Notes: a model not told the origin generated them from the letters alone. Numbered from the stretch's first letter, positions 53,192 to 62,169 are shown. The stretch is DNA of 64,000 bases from Vallitalea sp. (GCA_025210235.1 JAOASG010000071.1:62001-126000); one strand, 5' to 3'. Numbers and translations are program-made.

Positions 53192-54277
53192 ATGGACACA
53201 AAAAAAATTCTAATAATTGATGATTCTGCATTCATGAGAAGGGTTATATCTGATATAATAAAAAGTGATTCAAGATGTGAGGTAGTTGGAACTGCAAGAA
53301 ATGGCAAAGAAGGTCTTGACAAGATTAAAGAATTAAATCCAGATGTAGTTACACTTGATATTGAAATGCCAGAGATGAATGGATTAGAAATGCTTGAACA
53401 ACTTAAAAAAACAAATATTAATGTTCCAGTAATTGTAATGAGTACTTTAGCAATTGAAGGCAGAGAAGAAACAATAAAGGCATTAGAACTTGGAGCTATT
53501 GATTTTGTTACGAAACCTCAAAATATTTTTAAAGTAGATACAGAAGAAATGAGAGTGAAATTAATAAATAAATTATTAATGACAGTTACTGTAAATGCTT
53601 CAAAAATATCTAGACAAACACCTATATTGAAATCAAGATTTAATTCATTTAATTCAATTAGGTCAAGAAGTGTTACTAAGAATAATTGCACTGGAATTAG
53701 TAATCTTGTTGCAATTGGTTGTTCAACAGGTGGACCTAAAGCGCTTCAATATGTACTTCCCTATCTTCCAAAGAATCTAGATGCTGGAATTATTATTGTA
53801 CAGCACATGCCAGCAGGTTTTACAAAATCTTTAGCACAACGACTTAATCAATTAAGTGAAATTAAGGTGAAAGAGGCTGAAGATAATGAAATTATAGAAA
53901 AAGGAACAGCTTATATTGCTCCAGGTAACTATCATTTAAAAGTTGTTCAAGATAACAAGTGTAATCTAATTATAAAGTTAACAAAAGATCCTCATTTAAG
54001 GGGGCATAGGCCAGCTGTGGATATTATGATGAATTCATTAGTTAATCTTAATATTAATAATATAACAGGAGTTATAATGACGGGAATGGGCTTTGATGGT
54101 AATGAAGGTCTTAATAATATTAAGAAAAACCATGATATTCATATTATAGCTCAAAATGAAGAAACTTGTGTTGTATATGGAATGCCTAAAGCAGTTGTAA
54201 ATAGTGGCATTGCAGATGAAATAGTACCATTAGAATCAATATCAGACTCAATACTTAAGAAAGTGGGGGTGCATTAA
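53192..54277 (+). CDS. cheB: Chemotaxis methylesterase/deamidase CheB
   Basis: CheB removes methyl groups from, and deamidates, chemoreceptors after phosphorylation by CheA. The receiver domain at residues 1-120 has the phosphoacceptor D56 in VVTLDIEMPEMNG. The methylesterase domain carries the catalytic Ser in GCSTGGPKAL, His in QHMPAGFT and Asp in MTGMGFDGNEGL. I start at ATG 53192, giving 361 residues and the canonical KKILIIDDSAFMRR. Upstream codons belong to the PilZ gene. AAAAGGA lies ten bases before. Confidence 0.95.
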   Translation: MDTKKILIIDDSAFMRRVISDIIKSDSRCEVVGTARNGKEGLDKIKELNPDVVTLDIEMPEMNGLEMLEQLKKTNINVPVIVMSTLAIEGREETIKALELGAIDFVTKPQNIFKVDTEEMRVKLINKLLMTVTVNASKISRQTPILKSRFNSFNSIRSRSVTKNNCTGISNLVAIGCSTGGPKALQYVLPYLPKNLDAGIIIVQHMPAGFTKSLAQRLNQLSEIKVKEAEDNEIIEKGTAYIAPGNYHLKVVQDNKCNLIIKLTKDPHLRGHRPAVDIMMNSLVNLNINNITGVIMTGMGFDGNEGLNNIKKNHDIHIIAQNEETCVVYGMPKAVVNSGIADEIVPLESISDSILKKVGVH

Positions 54278-54278
54278 T

Positions 54279-56339
54279 TTGGATATAAGTCAATATTTAG
54301 AAATTTTTATTGAAGAATCAAAAGAACATTTACAAAGCTTAAATGAATCATTATTAGAACTAGAAAAAAATACTGGTAACATTGAATTAATTAATGAAGT
54401 TTTTAGAGTAGCACATACATTAAAGGGTATGTCTGCTACGATGGGTTATAAAAGAATGCAAAAGTTAACACATGATATGGAAAATGTATTATCTGAAATA
54501 AGAAATGGTAATATTGAAGTACAAGCAGAATTGTTAGATATTTTATTTCAATGTTTAGATGCTCTTGAACAATATGTTGATTTAATTGTTGAATCAGGTT
54601 CTGAAGGGGACAAGAATAATCAAGATTTAATTGATAAATTAAACCAAATATTGAATGAAGATAATACAGTTGCTAATAATAGCGAAGAGAAAAAAGAAAT
54701 GCAACCAAGTCAAAAGGAAAGCAATAATGATGATTTAGTAAAAAGAAATCATCTAAATATTAATTTTAGTGATTATGAGAAAAATGTAATAGTAAAAGCT
54801 AATCAAGAAAATTTTAAAGTTTATGGAATTACAATTTTTATTAGTGAAAGTTGTGTATTAAAGTCAGCAAGGGCTTTTATTGTATTTAGAACCTTAGAAA
54901 AATTAGGACAAGTAATTAAGTCTTATCCAATTGTTCAAGATATTGAAGATGAAAAATTTGATAATAACTTTTCTACTTTTTTAGTTACACAAGAAAGTAC
55001 AAAACAAATAATTGACGAGTTGAATTCTATTGCAGAAGTAACAGATGTTTTATTAGATGAAATAAATATTACATATGAAGAAGAAGTAAATAAAGAGGAA
55101 GAACAGAAAAAAGTAGTTAAACAAAAAGAAGTTAATCCTACAAATAATGATAAAACTCAGAAAGTAAATAATACAAATACTAAGAAACCAAAAGCTAATA
55201 GAACTGTAAGAGTAGATATAGAAAGGTTAGATACTCTTATGAATTTAGTAAGTGAGCTTATCATTATAAAAAATGGCTTAGAAACTATTGAACTTAAAAA
55301 TACAAGTCATAATTTTAATGAACAAATAGAGTATTTAGAAAGAATTACTACAAATCTACATGATGCTGTAATGAAAGTAAGAATGGTTCCTATCGAAAGA
55401 GTGTTTAATCGGTTCCCTAGATTAATTAGAGATTTATCTAGAAAACTAAATAAGAATATAGAACTTCATATGTCAGGTGAAGAAACTGAATTAGACAGAA
55501 CAGTTATAGATGAAATAGGTGATCCTTTAGTTCATTTACTACGAAATGCTGGAGATCATGGACTTGAGACACCTGAAGTAAGAACCAATGCTGGAAAGAA
55601 TCCAGTAGGTAATATTTATCTTAGAGCTTATCAAGACGGAAATAATGTTATTATTGAAGTTAATGATGACGGAAATGGTATTGATGTTCAAAAAGTTAAA
55701 AATAAAGCAATTAGTAATGGAACATTATCATCTGATCAAGCTGAAAGTATGACTGATCAAGAAATTATAGATTTATTATTTAGACCAAGCTTTAGTACTG
55801 CTGAACAAATATCTGATGTATCAGGTAGAGGTGTTGGTCTTGATGTAGTAAAAACTAAAATTGAAGCTCTTGGTGGAGATATTGAAGTTAAGACAGAGTT
55901 AGGTAAAGGTAGTAAATTTATTATTAGACTTCCATTAACACTTGCAATTATACAAGCTCTTATGGTGAATCTAGGGGAAGAAAAATACGCTATACCTCTA
56001 AATACTATTCAAAATATTGAAGATGTACAAACGTCAGAAATTAAATATATTCAAAATCAAGAAGTTATTAATCTTAGAGGTCATGTAATACCGTTGATAA
56101 GGTTACATGATAAGTTAGATATTATTAGTAAGGATAATGAAAAAGATTCATTAACAGTGGTGATTGTTAATAAAGGAGAAAAACAAGCAGGAATGGTAGT
56201 TGATTCATTAATTGGTCAACAAGAAATTGTAATAAAAACTCTTGGAAAATATTTAACGAATATAAAATTGATTGCAGGTGCGACAATACTTGGCGATGGT
56301 GAAGTTGCCTTGATTTTAGATGTTAATTCATTAGTATAA
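54279..56339 (+). CDS. cheA: Chemotaxis histidine kinase CheA
   Basis: CheA phosphorylates CheY and CheB in response to chemoreceptors. The HPt domain has the phosphorylated H46 in VFRVAHTLKGMSATMGY. A P2 CheY-binding domain lies at about residues 170-270, then a Lys/Asn-rich linker, and P3 dimerisation starts near 305 (RTVRVDIERLDTLMNLVSELI). The P4 kinase domain has HLLRNAGDHGLE, DDGNGIDV and GRGVGLDVVK. P5 has YAIPLNTIQNIE and HVIPLIRL. The start is a TTG eight bases after GGGGGTG, with 686 residues in all. Confidence 0.96.
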   Translation: MDISQYLEIFIEESKEHLQSLNESLLELEKNTGNIELINEVFRVAHTLKGMSATMGYKRMQKLTHDMENVLSEIRNGNIEVQAELLDILFQCLDALEQYVDLIVESGSEGDKNNQDLIDKLNQILNEDNTVANNSEEKKEMQPSQKESNNDDLVKRNHLNINFSDYEKNVIVKANQENFKVYGITIFISESCVLKSARAFIVFRTLEKLGQVIKSYPIVQDIEDEKFDNNFSTFLVTQESTKQIIDELNSIAEVTDVLLDEINITYEEEVNKEEEQKKVVKQKEVNPTNNDKTQKVNNTNTKKPKANRTVRVDIERLDTLMNLVSELIIIKNGLETIELKNTSHNFNEQIEYLERITTNLHDAVMKVRMVPIERVFNRFPRLIRDLSRKLNKNIELHMSGEETELDRTVIDEIGDPLVHLLRNAGDHGLETPEVRTNAGKNPVGNIYLRAYQDGNNVIIEVNDDGNGIDVQKVKNKAISNGTLSSDQAESMTDQEIIDLLFRPSFSTAEQISDVSGRGVGLDVVKTKIEALGGDIEVKTELGKGSKFIIRLPLTLAIIQALMVNLGEEKYAIPLNTIQNIEDVQTSEIKYIQNQEVINLRGHVIPLIRLHDKLDIISKDNEKDSLTVVIVNKGEKQAGMVVDSLIGQQEIVIKTLGKYLTNIKLIAGATILGDGEVALILDVNSLV

Positions 56340-56358
56340 ACTGACTGGAGGGTTGTAA

Positions 56359-56805
56359 GTGGAAGAAAATAAAAATCAAGAGATAAAACAATATATTGTA
56401 ACTAAAATCGGAAATGAACAATATGGTGTTAATATCCAATTTGTTCATAATATTGAAAGATTATTAAAAATTACTAGAGTTCCAAAAGCCCCATATTATA
56501 TAAAGGGTGTTATAAATTTAAGAGGCGATATTATTCCGGTAATGAGTTTAAGACTTAAGTTCGGATTAGAGGCAGATGAATATACTAACAATACAAGAAT
56601 AATTATCGTGAAATTAGATGGTAATTCAATGGGATTAATTGTTGATGAAGTGAAAGAAGTAATTAATTTAGATTGTGAAGATATTGAAAAAATATCTAAA
56701 GATATAAATGATGAAAAATCGAAATATGTTCAAGGAGTAGGTAAAATAGACAAAGAAATAGTAACTTTACTTAATCTTGATGGATTAATTAATAATAATG
56801 ATTAA
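56359..56805 (+). CDS. cheW: Chemotaxis coupling protein CheW
   Basis: CheW links CheA to chemoreceptors in the signalling array. The 148-residue SH3-like protein has QYIVTKIGNEQYGVNIQFVHNIERLL, RVPKAPYYIKGVINLRGDIIPVMSLRLKFGL and GLIVDEVKEVINL, all diagnostic. The start is a GTG preceded by TGGAGGG. No chemoreceptor gene lies in the window. Confidence 0.95.
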   Translation: MEENKNQEIKQYIVTKIGNEQYGVNIQFVHNIERLLKITRVPKAPYYIKGVINLRGDIIPVMSLRLKFGLEADEYTNNTRIIIVKLDGNSMGLIVDEVKEVINLDCEDIEKISKDINDEKSKYVQGVGKIDKEIVTLLNLDGLINNND

Positions 56806-56823
56806 GTTAAGGAGTGATGTGTA

Positions 56824-57447
56824 ATGGATAACATTAATATAGATACATTAGATAATATACAGCTAGATGTTCTGAGGGAAATAGGTAATATTGGAGCAGG
56901 AAATGCAACAACTGCTCTTTCCCAAATGATTAATAGAAAAATTGATATGAATGTTCCTGTAGTTAATATTTGTGAATTTAAAGTACTATCAGATGTATTA
57001 GGAGGACCAGAAAATCAAGTTGTGGGAATACTTCTTAATCTAGAAGGCGATATAAATGGAATGATGATGTTTGCACTTGAAAAGAAATCAGCCCATAACC
57101 TAGTTAATATATTAATGAGTAAGGAATTAAATACTTTTGAGGATTTTACTGAATTGGATTTATCAGCATTAAAAGAGATTGGAAACATAATAACTGGTGC
57201 TTACTTATCTTCATTATCATCATTAACGAATTTAAAAATAATATCATCTATACCATATATGGCTATTGATATGGCTGGAGCAATACTAAGTGTACCTGCA
57301 ATAGAGTTTGGAAAAATTGGGGATAAAGCATTATTAATACAATCGCAATTTGGAGAAGGTGATGAAAAAGTATTTGGGAACTTTATTTTAATCCCTGATG
57401 TTCAATCCTATGGAACTATACTAAAATCACTAGGAATTACGGAATAA
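56824..57447 (+). CDS. cheC: CheY-P phosphatase CheC
   Basis: CheC dephosphorylates CheY-P and, with CheD, forms an adaptation loop. Two phosphatase helices with the Glu/Asn pair are present: LREIGNIGAGNATTAL at about residues 17-32 and LKEIGNIITGAYLSSL at about 117-132. The 207 residues match Bacillus CheC. TAAGGAGTG precedes the ATG. The gene is followed directly by cheD, its binding partner. Confidence 0.95.
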   Translation: MDNINIDTLDNIQLDVLREIGNIGAGNATTALSQMINRKIDMNVPVVNICEFKVLSDVLGGPENQVVGILLNLEGDINGMMMFALEKKSAHNLVNILMSKELNTFEDFTELDLSALKEIGNIITGAYLSSLSSLTNLKIISSIPYMAIDMAGAILSVPAIEFGKIGDKALLIQSQFGEGDEKVFGNFILIPDVQSYGTILKSLGITE

Positions 57448-57450
57448 CAT

Positions 57451-57936
57451 ATGGAAGAAAAAATAAAAGTAGGCATGGCAGACCTCAATGTCAGCCTATC
57501 TCCAGGGATATTAACAACATTAGGATTGGGTTCTTGTGTAGGTATTGTACTCTATGATCCAATAAAAAAAATTGGAGGATTAGCACATATTATGTTGCCT
57601 GATAGCACCCAAATTAAAAATAATAGTAATGTTGCAAAATTTGCAGATACTGGTATAGAGAAATTAATTAATGATATGATTAAGTTAGGAGCTAACAGAA
57701 ATAGACTTGTTGCAAAATTAGCAGGAGGAGCACAAATGTTCTCATTCAAAAGTAACAATGATTTAATGAGAATTGGAGATAGAAATGTTGAAGCATCTGA
57801 AAAAATTTTAAATGTATTAGGTATTAAAATATTATCTAAGGATACAGGTAAAAATTATGGTAGAACAATTGAATTTTATACTGATACAGGTGATTTATTA
57901 ATAAAAACAATTGGAAAAGAAACAAAGACTATATAA
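57451..57936 (+). CDS. cheD: Chemoreceptor glutamine deamidase CheD
   Basis: CheD deamidates receptor glutamines and binds CheC. The papain-like catalytic residues are recognisable: Cys in TTLGLGSCVGIVLYDP, His in GGLAHIMLPDS and the following KLAGGAQMF motif. The 161 residues match. The start lies 4 bp after cheC. A weak ribosome binding site suggests coupling to cheC translation. Confidence 0.95.
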   Translation: MEEKIKVGMADLNVSLSPGILTTLGLGSCVGIVLYDPIKKIGGLAHIMLPDSTQIKNNSNVAKFADTGIEKLINDMIKLGANRNRLVAKLAGGAQMFSFKSNNDLMRIGDRNVEASEKILNVLGIKILSKDTGKNYGRTIEFYTDTGDLLIKTIGKETKTI

Positions 57937-57949
57937 GGATGGTAGTATC

Positions 57950-58285
57950 ATGGATAGAAATTATAGAAATATAATAATGCTAATTGCTGGTATTATTGTT
58001 AGTATTATTGGATTTATCAATAAATATGATATTAAAACATTCACTTTTACATTGATTATTGTTTTAGTTATTTTTTATATATTAGGTTCTATCATACAGA
58101 ATATGATACATAAAATATATGTTGAGGTTAAAAATAAGACCAGGGAAAAACAACTTATTGAAATGAAAGAAATGTTAGCCCAAAAAGAAAAGGAAAAAGA
58201 AGAAGCAGATAATCAAGAAGAGTTAGATGAACAAGAAGAACAAGAAATAGAACAACAAGAAGAGGACACTAATGAATCAGAGTAA
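57950..58285 (+). CDS. Unknown two-helix membrane protein with acidic tail
   Basis: I do not recognise this 111-residue protein. Two hydrophobic segments, about residues 7-22 and 29-50, form a hairpin. After it comes a basic helix (KNKTREKQLIEMKEMLAQ) and then a tail of about 35 residues made almost wholly of Glu and Gln with a few Asp and Asn. The most likely start is ATG 57950, with AAGGATGG upstream. It lies between cheD and the flagellar sigma factor, 13 bp and 34 bp away, so it is clearly in the operon. A small membrane-anchored partner of the motor or sigma factor is possible, but nothing in the sequence proves it. Confidence 0.75.
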   Translation: MDRNYRNIIMLIAGIIVSIIGFINKYDIKTFTFTLIIVLVIFYILGSIIQNMIHKIYVEVKNKTREKQLIEMKEMLAQKEKEKEEADNQEELDEQEEQEIEQQEEDTNESE

Positions 58286-58319
58286 AATTTAATTTACTAA
58301 AGTTTTTACGGAGGCTAAG

Positions 58320-59087
58320 ATGGATGAGAAGAGTAGAATGTTATTATGGCAAAATTATTCAAAGGAAAAATCATTTGAATTAAAAGAAAAATTAATTATT
58401 GAATATGCCCAACTTGTAAAAGTAGTTGCTGGTAGATTAAATATGTATTTGGGTAATAATGTTGAGTTTGAAGATCTTGTGGGATATGGTGTATTTGGTT
58501 TAATTGATGCTATTGATAAATTTGATTTTGAAAAAGGTGTAAAGTTTGAAACTTATGCTTCGCTAAGAATTAGAGGAGCGATCCTTGATAATATAAGACG
58601 TATGGACTGGATTCCAAGATCACTTCGTAAAAAACAAAAAATGATTGATAATGCTACAAATAAAATAGAAAATCTACTAGGTAGACCTGCAACTGAAGAG
58701 GAAGTAGCAAAAGAACTTAACATTTCTATTCAAGAATATCAAAAGTGGTTAAGTCAAACAAAATTATTATCTTTAACTTCTCTTGAAGAGAGTATTGAAC
58801 AAGGTAAAGAATTTAGAATTGAACCAGTAAATAAATCTGGATTCTCACAACCTGAATGGGTTGTACAAAAAAATGAATTAAAAGAATTATTAGCTGAGGT
58901 TATTGATAATTTATTAGAAAATGAAAAAAGAGTAATTGTATTATATTATTTTGAAGAATTAACATTAAAAGAGATAAGTAAAATATTAGGGGTATCTGAA
59001 TCTAGGATATCTCAAATACACACAAAAGCACTTAAAAAAATGAAATTAAAATTAGGAAATAATATTGAGTTATTAGTAGGCTTTTAG
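58320..59087 (+). CDS. fliA: Flagellar RNA polymerase sigma factor (SigD/FliA/WhiG family)
   Basis: This sigma-28-type factor transcribes late flagellar and chemotaxis genes. Region 2 has VEFEDLVGYGVFGLIDAIDKFDFEKGVKFETYASLRIRGAILDNIRRMDWIPRSLR, the diagnostic motif of the group. Region 4 has LTLKEISKILGVSESRISQIHTKALKKMK. The 255 residues match Bacillus SigD. CGGAGGC precedes the ATG. It is the last recognisable regulatory gene of the operon. No anti-sigma flgM is in the window. Confidence 0.96.
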   Translation: MDEKSRMLLWQNYSKEKSFELKEKLIIEYAQLVKVVAGRLNMYLGNNVEFEDLVGYGVFGLIDAIDKFDFEKGVKFETYASLRIRGAILDNIRRMDWIPRSLRKKQKMIDNATNKIENLLGRPATEEEVAKELNISIQEYQKWLSQTKLLSLTSLEESIEQGKEFRIEPVNKSGFSQPEWVVQKNELKELLAEVIDNLLENEKRVIVLYYFEELTLKEISKILGVSESRISQIHTKALKKMKLKLGNNIELLVGF

Positions 59088-59100
59088 GGGATTGATAAGT

Positions 59101-60693
59101 ATGGATATGAATGAAGCATATTATAATTTGTTTAATAAAGAAGATGGTTTGTATATTAGAATTTTTCCAGGTAATGATGATGAGACAATAAAATTAAATG
59201 ATATAACATCAACTTTAGATAATAATAAAATATTGGATTATGATAAAGAGTTGATAGCAAATCAATTAACGATGTTAAAAGAAGAAAAAGAGTTTAAAAT
59301 ATCTAATGTTATAGCAGAGTCAATAGACGAGGTAATGAATATAAATGTTAGCAATGATAAATTAAGTGTTTATATAAGGTTTTCTCCAGCAGTTGGACAA
59401 GGTAAAATTATAACAAGTAGTGAAATTATAAAAGGATTAAAAAATAATAATATAATATATGGTATTGATGAGGATAAAATTAAACAAATAGTAATTGATA
59501 AAAAATATAATAAAAATATTGAAGTGGTAAAAGGCTTAAAACCAATAAAAGGAAAAGATGGTAAAATAGAATATTTGTTTGAAACTAACAAAAAAATTAA
59601 ACCTAAAATGAATAAGAATGGAAGCGTTGATTACCATAAATTAAACCTTATTAACAATGTGAAAAAAGGTGATATTCTAGCAAGATTAATTCCAGAAGAA
59701 GAAGGTATACCTGGAAAAAATGTATATGGTGAAGAAATTACTACATCAAAAGGAAAAGCCAAAAAGTTATACTTTGGGAAAAATACAGTTGTAAGAGATG
59801 GAGTGCTGTTTGCGCTTAGTGATGGTCAGGTTAAAATAGATAATGGGAAAATCATTGTTCTTGATTATTTAGAGATATCAGGTAATATTGATAATTCTAC
59901 AGGTGATATTGATTTTTTAGGAACAGTGTTAGTGCGTGGTAATGTACTTACAGGATATAGTATTAAAGCAAAAGGTGATGTAGAAGTAAGTGGCGCTGTT
60001 GAAGGAGCACACATTGTTTCTGAAGGTAATATTATTTTACATAGTGGTATACAAGGCATGGATAGAGGAGTAATTGAGGCTAAAGGAAATGTAATAGCTA
60101 AATACATAGAAAATAGTAAAGTAATTTCTGGAGGAAGTATTCACTCAGATGCTATTTTGCATAGTGATATTTCTTGTAAAGAAGAAATAATTGTTGACGG
60201 AAAGAAAGGTTTAATATCCGGAGGGACTATAAGATCTGGAATAGAAGTTAGTGCCAAAGTTATTGGTTCACATATGGGAACAGTTACAATTATTGATGTG
60301 GGTATAGACCCTACATTTATGGATGAATATATTCAGATACAACAAGATATTAAAAAATTAACTGATGAAGAAAATAAATTAACACAGATTATTAATTTAT
60401 TAAACAAACGAAAACAAATTGAAGGTAATTTGGATGAAAAAAAGAAACAAATGCTTATAAATGCTACTAGAGGGAAAATTATGATTAGTAGCAAACTAAA
60501 TAATTCTAATAAGAGATATATTGAAATGATGGAAAAATTAGATAATAAAAATAAAGGAAGAATTAAAGTTCTTGGAAGTGTTTATCCTGGGGTAAGGGTT
60601 TCTATTGGAAGTGTTAAATATTATGTAAGAAATGAAATAAAATCTTGTATAATGATTCAAGATGGTGCAGATATAAAAATAACTAATAATTAG
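59101..60693 (+). CDS. FapA/DUF342 family beta-helix protein
   Basis: This is a DUF342 protein, recently called FapA, with an N-terminal domain and a central right-handed beta-helix of polymer-shell type. The helix core is at about residues 250-400 (GDIDFLGTVLVRGNVLTGYSIKAKGDVEVSG, then GNIILHSGIQGMDRGVI). A coiled coil at about 410-470 and a C-terminal domain follow. The N-terminal motif KPIKGKDGKIEYLF is typical. The biological role is poorly known. The start is most likely ATG 59101, ten bases after TAGGGG; a TTG at 59092 is too close. Linkage to the flagellar sigma factor is frequent in clostridia as I recall. Confidence 0.88.
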   Translation: MDMNEAYYNLFNKEDGLYIRIFPGNDDETIKLNDITSTLDNNKILDYDKELIANQLTMLKEEKEFKISNVIAESIDEVMNINVSNDKLSVYIRFSPAVGQGKIITSSEIIKGLKNNNIIYGIDEDKIKQIVIDKKYNKNIEVVKGLKPIKGKDGKIEYLFETNKKIKPKMNKNGSVDYHKLNLINNVKKGDILARLIPEEEGIPGKNVYGEEITTSKGKAKKLYFGKNTVVRDGVLFALSDGQVKIDNGKIIVLDYLEISGNIDNSTGDIDFLGTVLVRGNVLTGYSIKAKGDVEVSGAVEGAHIVSEGNIILHSGIQGMDRGVIEAKGNVIAKYIENSKVISGGSIHSDAILHSDISCKEEIIVDGKKGLISGGTIRSGIEVSAKVIGSHMGTVTIIDVGIDPTFMDEYIQIQQDIKKLTDEENKLTQIINLLNKRKQIEGNLDEKKKQMLINATRGKIMISSKLNNSNKRYIEMMEKLDNKNKGRIKVLGSVYPGVRVSIGSVKYYVRNEIKSCIMIQDGADIKITNN

Positions 60694-60717
60694 ATTTTAA
60701 GCTATGGGGGGATGTAT

Positions 60718-61038
60718 ATGTCGATAAGGCCTTTAGATATGCAAGTTATGGTACCTAAAACTCAAGAAATTGCAAATATTAGACATCTTGCTCAGCAAAA
60801 AAGCAATATAAATCAACAAAATATTGCTCAAACAGTAAATAATAATATTCAAAATCAACTAAAAAATGTAGTTAAGCCAAGTCAAAATGAAAAAGCATAT
60901 ACAAATTCAGATGCTAAGAAAAAAGGGAAAAATAAGTATCATAGTAATCATAAGCAAAAAGAAAATGAAAAAGGTAAGAATAAAGAAAAAGATAATGTAA
61001 AAGCTCCTAAAAGGAGCAGAATTGATATTAGGATTTGA
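60718..61038 (+). CDS. Small basic low-complexity protein of unknown function
   Basis: This 106-residue protein has a conserved-looking N-terminus, SIRPLDMQVMVPKTQEIANIRH, followed by a Gln/Asn-rich stretch and then a Lys/Asn/Glu-rich basic tail ending in RSRIDIRI. I recall similar proteins with a P-D-Q-V-PKT-E core beside DUF342 genes in clostridia, with no known role. ATG 60718 is six bases after GGGGGG; ATG 60712 is too close. No membrane helix is present. A nucleic-acid or polyanion contact by the basic tail is possible but unproven. Confidence 0.75.
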   Translation: MSIRPLDMQVMVPKTQEIANIRHLAQQKSNINQQNIAQTVNNNIQNQLKNVVKPSQNEKAYTNSDAKKKGKNKYHSNHKQKENEKGKNKEKDNVKAPKRSRIDIRI

Positions 61039-61053
61039 AAGGCATAAAATAGA

Positions 61054-61082
61054 AAGTAATTGTTGGAATTTCTCAATTACTT
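61054..61082. repeat. 9-bp hairpin before the DUF6115-like gene
   Basis: AAGTAATTG at 61054-61062 and CAATTACTT at 61074-61082 are exact complements with an 11-base loop. The right arm CAATTACTTAA is shared with the right arm of the murE-murF palindrome. No U-tract follows. Confidence 0.55.
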
Positions 61083-61105
61083 AATAATACTAAGAGGTAA
61101 TCTGT

Positions 61106-61630
61106 ATGAATAATATAAATATATTTGTTATAGTTTCAATAGTTATAGGTATTATATTTATCATTTTAAGCTTTGTTTTGAAAGACAATAAGAATAATTC
61201 TAATGATGAAAAGTTAAAGAAACCAGAAGATGAATTAAAATCTGATATTAATTATATCAATAAAGAAGTTACAATTAATGAAATCAATAATAAAATATTA
61301 GAGTTAAATGACTATTCTAATTTTATAAAACAAGAATTAAATGAAAAACATAAAGAACTATTATTTTTATATCAGATGATTACAGAAAAAGAAAAAAGTA
61401 TAAAAACATTAAAAGATAATAAAATAACTAACAAACAAGATATAGAGATAGCGAAACATACAGCAATAAAAGATGAACAAGATTTACAAGAAGAGATCAA
61501 TAATGAGATAAATAGTAATGCAAAAAAAATATTGGATTTATTTAAAAAAGGTAATGATATTACTGATATAGCAAAAAAACTTAGTATAGGTAAAGGTGAA
61601 GTTAAATTAATTTTAGATCTATATAAATAA
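61106..61630 (+). CDS. DUF6115-like membrane protein, SwrB-like by position and architecture
   Basis: This 174-residue protein has one N-terminal membrane helix (about residues 5-25), a charged coiled coil at about 45-125 and a C-terminal helix-turn-helix-like segment, ILDLFKKGNDITDIAKKLSIGKGEVKLILDLYK. The same layout (N-terminal anchor, coiled coil, end segment resembling IAxxLxxGKxEVxLLL) is what I recall for Bacillus SwrB, which lies between sigD and rpsB and promotes basal-body maturation. Position here is equivalent. Homology is plausible but not shown. AAGAGGTAA precedes the ATG. Confidence 0.72.
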   Translation: MNNINIFVIVSIVIGIIFIILSFVLKDNKNNSNDEKLKKPEDELKSDINYINKEVTINEINNKILELNDYSNFIKQELNEKHKELLFLYQMITEKEKSIKTLKDNKITNKQDIEIAKHTAIKDEQDLQEEINNEINSNAKKILDLFKKGNDITDIAKKLSIGKGEVKLILDLYK

Positions 61631-61642
61631 TGAGGTGCTCAT

Positions 61643-62167
61643 ATGAATAGACATAAATATTTTTTTAGAGGAGTAGGAATTACTTTAATTATTGTAACTT
61701 CTATTTTTTATTATATTACCTTAAACTTGGATAAACCTTCAACAGAAATATTAAGTGATAAGGAAATTATTTCAAGAGCAAAAGAGTTAGGTATGGTTAA
61801 AGCAGATGAATTAGTGAAAGAAAAAGAAGTAGTGAAAGTAAAGGAAGAACTTACTAAAGAAGAAATAATTACTAAGGCTACAGAGTTAGGAATGGTATTT
61901 GAGAAGGAAAAAGATAACGATAATACAACTCTTTCTAATGAAAAAGCAGAAATAGATAAAACAGAAATTATTACGGTGAAAATAAAATATGGGATGTCTT
62001 CTAAAGATGTAGCTAAATTATTGTATAAAAACCATATAGTAGATAGTGTAGAATCTTTTGACAAGTACTTAGTTATAAATAAATATGATCAAAAAATAAA
62101 AACAGGAACATATGAATTTAAAATTAATAGCACCTATGAAGAGATAATGAATATTTTTACAAATTAA
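61643..62167 (+). CDS. YceG/MltG-like membrane protein lacking the catalytic domain
   Basis: This 174-residue protein has one N-terminal membrane helix (about residues 9-26), a charged linker with a duplicated motif (EIISRAKELGMV at about 41-52 and EIITKATELGMV at about 73-84), and a C-terminal domain. That domain (VKIKYGMSSKDVAKLLYKNHIVDSVESFDKYL, ending GTYEFKINSTYEEIMNIFTN) resembles the LysM-like subdomain of the endolytic transglycosylase MltG. The MltG catalytic part is absent, so it is probably not a transglycosylase. It may bind peptidoglycan or divisome partners. It follows the SwrB-like gene by 12 bp. Confidence 0.75.
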   Translation: MNRHKYFFRGVGITLIIVTSIFYYITLNLDKPSTEILSDKEIISRAKELGMVKADELVKEKEVVKVKEELTKEEIITKATELGMVFEKEKDNDNTTLSNEKAEIDKTEIITVKIKYGMSSKDVAKLLYKNHIVDSVESFDKYLVINKYDQKIKTGTYEFKINSTYEEIMNIFTN

Positions 62168-62169
62168 CC

